The notes beneath the pieces are model-generated. The model was not told the origin of the DNA, did no database searches, and worked only from the letters and a program-made list of their open reading frames with translations. Below are positions 56,522 through 64,000 of a stretch of 64,000 bases of DNA, piece after piece. Source of the stretch: Ga0077560 sp046330435 (GTDB lineage: Bacteria; Actinomycetota; Thermoleophilia; Miltoncostaeales; Miltoncostaeaceae); NCBI GenBank assembly GCA_046330435.1, contig JAXLST010000006.1:124001-188000 (forward strand), given 5' to 3'. Position numbers and translations under genes: made by a program. Each line of letters starts with the position of its first letter. Within the stretch, counting starts at the first letter, position 1.

Positions 56522-59446
56522 GTGACCGCAGCACGCTTGCGGCCCGCTGGGGCGGCCAGGACGTACTACGAGCGGACCGTCGCCACCGACCGGGAGGCGT
56601 ACTACGCCGGTGAGGGTGAGGCCCGCGGGGAGTGGGCCGGCACCGGGGCCCAGGACCTGGGCCTTGCCGGTGAGGTGGCCGACGGGGAGCTGTCGGTGCT
56701 CCTGGACGGCCGGCACCCCGCCACGGACGAGGTGTTGCGTCGGGTTGTCGGTGAGCGGGTGATCCCAACCGAGCGTCTGGATCCCGTCTCGGGGGAGCGG
56801 CGGTTGGTGGACGTCGTCCATCGGCCGGTGGTGGGGTTCGATCTGACCTTTGAGGCCCCGAAGTCGGTGAGCCTGCTGCACGCCCTCACCGATGACGCGG
56901 TCCGCGCCCAAGTTGCAGAAGCGCATCGGGTGGCGTGGCGTGATGCCCTGGTGGTGCTGGAGCGGTACGCGGCGGTCGTCAGGAGCGGCCCGCAGGGGAT
57001 CATCCGTGAGCGGACGGGGCTGGTGGCGGCGGGGTTCGTGCACCGCACGAACCGGGACGGGGACCCGCACCTGCACACCCACGTGGTGATCGCCAACCTC
57101 GGCCGCACCGGGGAAGGCACACACCGGGCCCTCGATGGCCGGCTGCTGTTGGCGGACTGGCGGACCGCCACGGGGCACGTCTACCAGGCGCGGCTACGGG
57201 CGGAGCTCACCGAGCGCCTCGGCGTCAGCTGGGGGCCGGTCAGGGCGGGGCAGGCGGACATCGCCGGTGTGCCACGCGGGGTGATCGAGGAGTTCAGCCG
57301 CCGTCGCGCGGCGGTGCTGGAGGAGGCCCGGGCACGCGGCGCGGACACCCACGCGGGCAGGCGGGTCGCCCAGGTCGCCACGCGGGCGGTGAAGCGCAGC
57401 GTGGACCTTGTGGTCGCACGTGAGCGGTGGCGTGCGCGTGCCGCCGAACATGGCCTTGACGCCCACCGGGCGGAGTCACTCCGAGGCACTCCGCGCACAC
57501 GGGCGCGCACACGCTCTGAACTCCTTGCGGATGCGGTTCTCGGGCACTCCGGAGTCACTCCGAACACCACCTCGCTGACTACCGCGGATCTGGTGCGGGC
57601 GGTGTGCGACCACCATCCCGACGGGGCCACCGCAGCGCAGGTGCTGGAGGCGGTGGAGGCCCTCACCCGGGACCCCCGGTTGGAGCGCCTGCCCGCCCCG
57701 GCCCTAGGTGCCCCGGAGCGGTTCGTCCCGGTCGAGCTAGTGCGCGTCGAGGGGCGGGTCCTGCAGGCCGCCCGAGAGGGACGTGGCCAGCCGGTCGCCC
57801 ACGCACGCCCGGACGCACTGGCCCACGCACTCACACACACCCCGATCCGGTTGAGCCAGGAGCAGGTGCGCGCCGCCCGGCTGGTCGCCGGTGCCGAGGA
57901 TCGGGTGGCGTGCGTGATCGGGCACGCCGGCGCCGGCAAGACCACCGCCCTCGCCGCCGCATCCGCCGCCCTGACCGCGTCCGGGGTGGGTGTGCGCGGG
58001 TGCGCGCCCTCCGCCCAGGCCGCACGCATCCTCGGAGACGCCACCGGCATCCCAACCTCCACCCTGCACGCCCTGCTCGCGGACCTGCGCACCGGTGCGT
58101 TCACCCCGGCGGGGGTGTGCGTGATCGTGGATGAGGCCTCGATGGCCGACACCCCGACCCTCGCCGCCCTCATCCACACCGTCACCGATGCCGACGGGCG
58201 GGTCGTGCTGGTCGGAGACCCCGCCCAACTCCCAGCCGTCGGCCCCGGCGGCCTGTTCGCCGCCCTCACCAGCGAGGTGCAGACCACAGAGCTGGTCGGG
58301 AACCGCCGCCAGCACGCCCAGTGGGAACGCGAGGCGCTTGCGGCCCTCCGCAGCGGCGACGCGCATGAGGCGCTGGCCGCGTACGCCGCGCACGGGCGGA
58401 TCACCCAGACCCCGGACACCGAGCAGGCCCGCGCACGGCTGGTGGAGGACTGGTGGACCACCGCCCGGCAGACCGGTGTCGGGGAGGCGGTGATGCTCGC
58501 CCACCGCAACCAGGATGTCGACGACCTCAACGCCCTCGCCCGCGAGCGGATGCGCGCCACCGGGCGCCTCGGCGCCGAGCACCGCTACGGGGGTGCGGTC
58601 CTCGCGGCCGGGGACCGGGTGATGTGCCGCCACAACGACCACGCCCTCGGTGTCCGCAATGGCACGCGCGGCCGCATCGAATCACTCACCCCCGACCACG
58701 TCGTGCTCCGCACCCACGACGGGGAGCTGCGAACCCTGCCCGCCGACTACGCGGCCGAGCATGTCCGACACGCATACGCGCTCACCGTGCACGCCGCCCA
58801 AGGCGCCACCGTCGACCACGCGTTTGTGCTGGCCAGCGACAGCCGCCAACTCGCCGAGTGGGGGTATGTCGCCCTCACACGCGCACGCACCCACACACAC
58901 CTGTACCTCACCGCCGAACGCGAACCCGCAGGGGCCCTGGACCCCGGCCACCGCGGCGGCCTTGACGCCCTCGCCCAGGCCATGACCCGCGCGACCGCCG
59001 AACCCCTCGCCACGCACCAACGCGATGCGGCTCGGAGTCACTCCGAGTCACTCCGAACCGAAGCCGCATGGATCCGCCAGGCACTCCGCGCCGACCGCGA
59101 CGCCCAACGGCACCACGACACCCGCCAGGCACACCAAGCACGCCACCAGCAACTCGTCGACGCACGCGAGGGGACACGGCCACTGACCCGTGCACGCCGA
59201 GACCTCACCCGCAGCATCCGCCTCATCGAGAACCAGATATCCCGGACACCGGTCACCCCGCCGCGACCCGGACGGCCCGAGCCTCCCCGCCCGGAACTCG
59301 CCGACCTCACCAACGGGCAACTCCAGGCCCGCCTGACCGAGATCACCCACCTCCTGCACCCCGAACGCGACACCACCCGCACAGCCGAACGCACCCCGAC
59401 CCCGCCACTTCCGGCCCCCGAAATCGACTTCGGACCATCGCTATGA
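56522..59446 (+). CDS. MobF conjugative relaxase with RecD-like helicase domain (TrwC/TraI type)
   Basis: About 974 aa from GTG 56522. The relaxase N terminus shows the two tyrosine pairs TYYER (15-16) and EAYYAGEG (27-28) and the three-histidine metal motif HLHTHVV (183, 185, 187). The C-terminal helicase has Walker A GHAGAGKTT (467-475), VIVDEASMADT and GDPAQLPAVG. It nicks and unwinds element DNA for transfer. It is shorter than plasmid TraI and has a Thr/Arg-rich tail. The stop overlaps the HTH gene (ATGA). An in-frame upstream extension lacks family sequence. Confidence 0.9.
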   Translation: MTAARLRPAGAARTYYERTVATDREAYYAGEGEARGEWAGTGAQDLGLAGEVADGELSVLLDGRHPATDEVLRRVVGERVIPTERLDPVSGERRLVDVVHRPVVGFDLTFEAPKSVSLLHALTDDAVRAQVAEAHRVAWRDALVVLERYAAVVRSGPQGIIRERTGLVAAGFVHRTNRDGDPHLHTHVVIANLGRTGEGTHRALDGRLLLADWRTATGHVYQARLRAELTERLGVSWGPVRAGQADIAGVPRGVIEEFSRRRAAVLEEARARGADTHAGRRVAQVATRAVKRSVDLVVARERWRARAAEHGLDAHRAESLRGTPRTRARTRSELLADAVLGHSGVTPNTTSLTTADLVRAVCDHHPDGATAAQVLEAVEALTRDPRLERLPAPALGAPERFVPVELVRVEGRVLQAAREGRGQPVAHARPDALAHALTHTPIRLSQEQVRAARLVAGAEDRVACVIGHAGAGKTTALAAASAALTASGVGVRGCAPSAQAARILGDATGIPTSTLHALLADLRTGAFTPAGVCVIVDEASMADTPTLAALIHTVTDADGRVVLVGDPAQLPAVGPGGLFAALTSEVQTTELVGNRRQHAQWEREALAALRSGDAHEALAAYAAHGRITQTPDTEQARARLVEDWWTTARQTGVGEAVMLAHRNQDVDDLNALARERMRATGRLGAEHRYGGAVLAAGDRVMCRHNDHALGVRNGTRGRIESLTPDHVVLRTHDGELRTLPADYAAEHVRHAYALTVHAAQGATVDHAFVLASDSRQLAEWGYVALTRARTHTHLYLTAEREPAGALDPGHRGGLDALAQAMTRATAEPLATHQRDAARSHSESLRTEAAWIRQALRADRDAQRHHDTRQAHQARHQQLVDAREGTRPLTRARRDLTRSIRLIENQISRTPVTPPRPGRPEPPRPELADLTNGQLQARLTEITHLLHPERDTTRTAERTPTPPLPAPEIDFGPSL
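57471..57484. repeat. CGGAGTCACTCCGA palindrome, site 1 (in relaxase gene)
   Basis: First of three 14-base copies inside the relaxase gene. Here the GGA begins on the third codon base. Further copies: 57550-57563 and 59033-59046. Confidence 0.6.
57550..57563. repeat. CGGAGTCACTCCGA palindrome, site 2
   Basis: Same 14 bases as site 1, but the GGA begins on the first codon base, so the encoded residues differ. It is preceded by GCACTC, extending the symmetry. Confidence 0.6.
59033..59057. repeat. CGGAGTCACTCCGA palindrome, site 3 with overlapping half copy
   Basis: Third copy, with GGA on the second codon base, followed by a further overlapping GAGTCACTCCGAA. Repetition in all three frames shows selection or spread at DNA level, not protein level. 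Confidence 0.6.
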
Positions 59447-59745
59447 ACGAACGGCCCGAGCTGCGCATCCAGGACCCCGAGATGACCGGGGGCGCCGCGC
59501 ATCCGGCCCCGCTTCCGCGCTTGCTCAAGCCGGGTGCGGTGGCCGAGATGCTCGGTGTCTCGCGCTCCTGGGTGTATGCCGCCGCTGCGGACGGACGCAT
59601 CCCCTCACTGCGCCTGGGCGGCCCCGACGGACCGCTGCGCTTCGTCGCGGAGGACGTCGAGGAATGGCTCACTGCGGCGCGGGCCGCCTGGCGCCCAGGT
59701 CAGACCACCACCGAGACGTTGCGGCGCGCGCAGGGAGGCGGATAG
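59443..59745 (+). CDS. Excisionase/AlpA-like HTH protein
   Basis: 100 aa. LLKPGAVAEMLGVSRSWVYAAAADGRIPSLRLGGPDGPLRFVAEDVEEWL is the helix-turn-helix and wing of the AlpA/excisionase (HTH_17) family. It lies between relaxase and integrase, the usual place for a directionality factor. Start overlaps the relaxase stop. Confidence 0.8.
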   Translation: MNERPELRIQDPEMTGGAAHPAPLPRLLKPGAVAEMLGVSRSWVYAAAADGRIPSLRLGGPDGPLRFVAEDVEEWLTAARAAWRPGQTTTETLRRAQGGG

Positions 59746-59880
59746 CGTGGGCGGCAATCTCAATAGTTGGCCCGGCGGCGCGCCAACGCCCCGGGCCCGG
59801 CACGAGGAGCACGCCCTCATGCACCACGACCCTACCCGGCGACCGACGCCGGGCGGATCCCCGCACCGCGGAGCGCGCTG

Positions 59881-60972
59881 ATGGCCCGCGGATCCATCAT
59901 CGAACGCGTCGCCAAAGACGGCACGCGGACGTACTCCATCAAGTACCGAGACGCCGCCGGCCGCCAGGTGAAACGGGCCATCGGCAGCTCACGCCGAGAC
60001 GCAGAACGGGCGCTCACCCGCGCCCTCTCCGAGGTCGAGCGCGGCGCCCTCGCCCCCTCCCGGGAAGCCTTCGCCGACTACGCCACGCGCTGGCTCGAGG
60101 AACACCGCCCACGGATCGAGCAGGGCACCTACGAGGACTACCGCGCCGCGGTCCGCCGACTCATCCCGCTCATCGGCCATCTCCGGCTCCGCGAGATCAC
60201 GCCCGCGCACCTGCGGCGGGCCGTCGCCGACCTCAGCTCGACCGGCCTCGCGGCCAAGACCGTCAACAACACCATCGTCCCCCTCCGTCTTATGCTCGCC
60301 CACGCGGTCGAGGACGGCCTCCTGGTCACCAACCCCGCCTCCCGCGGCGCCGGCAGCAAGGAACGACTCCGCCTGCCCGACGAGCACCAGGAACAGGAGT
60401 TCCTGACCGCAGACGAGGTCCGGGCCTACCTCAACGCCTGCGCCACTCCCTACCGGCCGATCGCCGAGGTGCTCCTGGGCACCGGCGCACGGATCTCCGA
60501 GGTGCTCGCCCTCGAATGGTCCGACATCGAGCCGGACGGCCTGTTGATCCGCCGCTCCCTCAAGGGACGCGGCGAACGGATCGGCAGCACCAAGAACGAC
60601 CGGGCCCGCCGCGTCGAGGTCGGCCCCCGCCTGGCCAGGATCCTGGAGGAGCACCGCGCCACTCTGCGCGAGCACTACGACGGCCCCCTGGTGTTCCCAC
60701 GGCGAGACGGACGGCACCAGGACCGCACCTACGTCTCCAACCGTTGGCACAAGCGGGCGTTGGCGGGGGCGGGGATCACGCGCCGTGTCCGGCTGCATGA
60801 CCTCCGCGGAAGCGCCGTGGCCCTCTGGCTTGGGGCCGGACTCCCCCTGGTCTACGCGCAGCGCCAGCTCGGGCATCAGGACATCGGCGTCACCGTGAAG
60901 CACTACGGGCACCTCGAACGCGGATACCTCCGCGACGCCGCCGCCCGGGCCGAGGCCTCCCTCTGGACCTGA
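59881..60972 (+). CDS. Tyrosine recombinase (site-specific integrase)
   Basis: 363 aa. An N-terminal arm-binding domain (SIIERVAKDGTRTYSIKYRDAAGRQVKRAIGS) and SAM-like core-binding domain (FADYATRWLEEHRPRIEQGTYEDYRAAV) precede the catalytic domain. The RHRY set is GARISEVLAL, HDLRGSAVAL and LGHQDIGVTVKHYGHL. It inserts the element at tRNA-Leu(GAG). The 59,746-59,880 gap upstream has no supported gene. Its position next to attR and its GGAG SD sequence suggest its own expression. Confidence 0.92.
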   Translation: MARGSIIERVAKDGTRTYSIKYRDAAGRQVKRAIGSSRRDAERALTRALSEVERGALAPSREAFADYATRWLEEHRPRIEQGTYEDYRAAVRRLIPLIGHLRLREITPAHLRRAVADLSSTGLAAKTVNNTIVPLRLMLAHAVEDGLLVTNPASRGAGSKERLRLPDEHQEQEFLTADEVRAYLNACATPYRPIAEVLLGTGARISEVLALEWSDIEPDGLLIRRSLKGRGERIGSTKNDRARRVEVGPRLARILEEHRATLREHYDGPLVFPRRDGRHQDRTYVSNRWHKRALAGAGITRRVRLHDLRGSAVALWLGAGLPLVYAQRQLGHQDIGVTVKHYGHLERGYLRDAAARAEASLWT

Positions 60973-60988
60973 CAAGGCGGCGGAAACT

Positions 60989-61008
60989 GGTACCACGTCG
61001 GTACCACG
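60989..61008. promoter_or_regulatory. Right integrase arm-type sites
   Basis: Two GGTACCACG repeats 11 bases apart (60989, 61000), matching the left pair, between the integrase stop and attR. Confidence 0.6.
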
Positions 61009-61046
61009 AGCCGATCCACGCCCCAGACCGCTGAGGCCAGAAATGC

Positions 61047-61074
61047 GAGAAGCCCCGCGTTCGCGGGGCTTCTC
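61047..61074. terminator. Element-borne terminator for tRNA-Leu
   Basis: A 13-bp stem (GAGAAGCCCCGCG with CGCGGGGCTTCTC, 2-base loop) directly follows the tRNA 3' end on the minus strand and is followed by GCATTTCT. It differs in sequence from the old terminator at 53071, so the element supplies a new one. Confidence 0.7.
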
Positions 61075-61163
<89 letters not shown>

Positions 61164-61268
61164 ATGGCCTCCGGGAAGGATACCGCGTTCGGGACACGGC
61201 CGTCGGGCGTCGTCACGCGCACGGGTCCCGGAACCCGCAGGCGGTGAACGACGACCACCGTGTCGACC

Positions 61269-61288
61269 GCACCCCCCTGAGGGGGTGC
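61269..61288. terminator. Hairpin downstream of the 46-aa microprotein gene
   Basis: An 8-bp stem (GCACCCCC with GGGGGTGC, loop CTGA) lies 9 bases beyond the stop on the minus strand. Confidence 0.5.
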
Positions 61289-61296
61289 CCCGTCGA

Positions 61297-61437
61297 TCAG
61301 GCGATGGTGCCGATCAGGTCGATGATCCAGGCCAGGATGTAGACGTGGATCGCAGCGGCGATGTAGAGGACCACGCCCAGCACGAGCACGAAGACGAGGC
61401 CACCGAGGTACTTGACCGGCAGAGGAAGTGTGTTCAT
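61297..61437 (-). CDS. 46-aa membrane microprotein
   Basis: Begins MNTLPLPVKYLGGLVFVLVL and ends WIIDLIGTIA. One long hydrophobic helix spans about residues 12-30, and a second amphipathic stretch follows. A TAGCAT -10 ends 9 bases before the ATG and a hairpin follows the stop, so it has its own transcription unit. Family not recognised; it could modulate a larger membrane complex. Confidence 0.6.
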   Translation of the reverse strand: MNTLPLPVKYLGGLVFVLVLGVVLYIAAAIHVYILAWIIDLIGTIA

Positions 61438-61538
61438 CGGTCGGGCATGCTAGCGCCGAGCGCACGGAACAGGGTGGGGACAGATGGCCGCGCCTTCGCA
61501 GCCGACCGCCCCTCGCCCACCATCCGACAGGGAGACGC

Positions 61539-61715
61539 ATGACCCAGGACCCGATCACCAGCCCCGCCGCGGTCGCCACCCGCGACGCCCTCCTCGCGGC
61601 CATCCAGGCGCAGATCGGGGCGGCCCCGAACGCGATGACGCTCCTGCGCCTCGCGGAGGCCTACGCCTGGGCCGTGGCCCCGGACCAGCCGCACGGGAGC
61701 AGGGACGAGAAGTAG
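61539..61715 (+). CDS. Small hypothetical protein
   Basis: 58 aa with a GGGAGA SD sequence. MTQDPITSPAAVATRDALLAAI then a helical AQIGAAPNAMTLLRLAEAYAWAVA. No membrane segment or Cys. Unknown family. Confidence 0.55.
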   Translation: MTQDPITSPAAVATRDALLAAIQAQIGAAPNAMTLLRLAEAYAWAVAPDQPHGSRDEK

Positions 61716-61774
61716 GACCTCTCGTCCCTGCTCGCGCCGCACGGTGAATGGGCCGCCCGGGGGCGGCCCATTCA

Positions 61775-62005
61775 TCAGTAGTTCTTGACCAGCAGGTAGG
61801 TCGTCAGGAAGAAGAGGATCCCGACGACGACGGTGATGCGGTCGAGGTTCTTCTCGACGATCGCCGAGCTCCCGCCGTAGGAGCCGCTGCTGGCGCCGAC
61901 GCCGAACGCGCCGGAGAGACCCGCGTCCTTCCCGCTGTGCAGCAGCACGAGGAAGATCAGGAGGACCGAGGTCAGGGAATGGGCGACAACGAGTACGGAG
62001 GTCAT
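61775..62005 (-). CDS. secG: Preprotein translocase subunit SecG
   Basis: 76 aa. MTSVLVVAHSLTSVLLIFLVLLHSGKDAGLSGAFG and the second helix ITVVVGILFFLTTYLLVKN give the two-helix SecG topology with the conserved GKxxGLSxxFG loop. It assists SecYE protein export. The ATG stands 8 bases after a TACCGT -10, so the message is leaderless. Confidence 0.92.
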   Translation of the reverse strand: MTSVLVVAHSLTSVLLIFLVLLHSGKDAGLSGAFGVGASSGSYGGSSAIVEKNLDRITVVVGILFFLTTYLLVKNY

Positions 62006-62013
62006 CGGGCGGA

Positions 62014-62023
62014 ACGGTAGCAT
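62014..62023. promoter_or_regulatory. Symmetrical divergent promoter core
   Basis: ACGGTAGCAT contains TACCGT for secG (minus) and TAGCAT for the hsp20 gene (plus), sharing TA. The hsp20 leader is about 21 bases with a GGGAGGGGA SD sequence. Confidence 0.55.
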
Positions 62024-62051
62024 CAGCGCCCGGGAGGGGACCTGAAGCGAC

Positions 62052-62494
62052 GTGCCGACCGACGACTTCATCAGCCAGTTCCGCCAGCTGCACGGTGAAT
62101 TCGACCAGCTGTTCGCCGAGCTGATCGCCGGTCCCCGGGCGGGGAGCCGCGACGCGGGGCGCGCGCCGGTGGACGTGTACCTCACCGACGACCCGCCGGC
62201 GGTGACGGTGCAGCTGGACGTCGCCGGGGTGGACCCGGAGGCCATCGAGGTGATGCTCGACGGGCGGCTGCTGGTGATCCGGGGTGAGCGCCGCAGGGGG
62301 TCCGGGGAGCGCCGCCACTACCAGCACGCGGAGATCGACTGGGGGCCGTTCGAGCGGCGGCTGCGCCTGGAGGTGCTGGTGGACCCGGACGCCACCCGGG
62401 CGGACTACGACCGGGGGATCCTCACCATCACGCTGCCGATCACCACGCGGCAGGCCCCGGAGAAGCGGAGCATCGACATCACCGGCGGCGCGGA

Positions 62495-62498
<4 letters not shown>
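62052..62498 (+). CDS. Hsp20/alpha-crystallin family small heat shock protein
   Basis: 148 aa from GTG 62052. The crystallin domain runs from PVDVYLTDDPPAVTVQLDVAGVDPEAIEVML through GRLLVIRGERR and GPFERRLRLEVLVDPDATRADYDRGILTITLP. It prevents aggregation of unfolding proteins. The stop overlaps the lon start (GTGA), tying a holdase to a protease. Confidence 0.9.

Positions 62499-64000
<1,502 letters not shown>

Overview
The window is high-GC DNA with tightly packed genes, many ATGA, GTGA and TGATG start/stop overlaps, and frequent GTG or TTG starts. Mycothiol-type formaldehyde dehydrogenase, an F420-reductase-like protein, a CGAAC-N4-GTTC type SOS box and abundant leaderless promoters point to an Actinomycetota genome. 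A deep-branching class such as Thermoleophilia is my guess and is not proven by the sequence.

Layout. 0-9.2 kb: a glycosyltransferase operon, a crotonase-fold protein, a pentapeptide-repeat protein, an acetamidase/formamidase with a MoaD/ThiS-like partner, a secreted RTX-type protein, a DUF1295 membrane protein, a phosphatase and a CFA-type methyltransferase. 9.2-18.4 kb: the most unusual part. A divergent FHA-HTH regulator faces a giant protein kinase-TIR-nSTAND-WD40 fusion. Twenty bases downstream starts a tightly overlapped four-gene set: a 132-aa peptide with a Cys/Ser/Thr-rich C terminus, an APH-fold kinase, a HopA1-type lyase and a LanC-type cyclase. This looks like a class V-like lanthipeptide locus joined to an immune-style sensor. 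The sensor and the cyclase both carry apparent frameshifts in GC-rich runs.

18.4-28.9 kb: small genes, glyoxalase, a flavin monooxygenase, a secreted 4x11-residue repeat protein, an HD-GYP protein, a glutamate-cysteine ligase-like enzyme and a complete sulfate ABC transporter operon. 28.9-53 kb: mostly housekeeping genes. They include a TSUP permease (frameshifted), an F420-reductase-like protein, a GGDEF protein, an amino-acid ABC transporter, MscS, DUF1385, two prepilin-like proteins, Bcp, an HTH/Clp-N pair with two palindromic operators, rnpB, lexA with its SOS box, and the formaldehyde-detoxification pair.

53.1-61.1 kb: an integrative mobilizable element inserted in the 3' half of tRNA-Leu(GAG), bounded by 59-bp direct repeats. 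It carries two secreted proteins of unknown function, an ISL3-family insertion sequence with 8-bp target duplication, a MobF relaxase-helicase, an excisionase-like HTH protein and a tyrosine integrase. It also brings a replacement terminator for the tRNA. 61.2-64 kb: a 46-aa membrane microprotein, secG, hsp20 and the first 502 codons of lon.

Two regulatory patterns recur. Many genes begin 5-9 bases after a TANNNT -10 element (leaderless). Five divergent gene pairs share one symmetrical element, ANNNTANNNT, which supplies a -10 to each strand.
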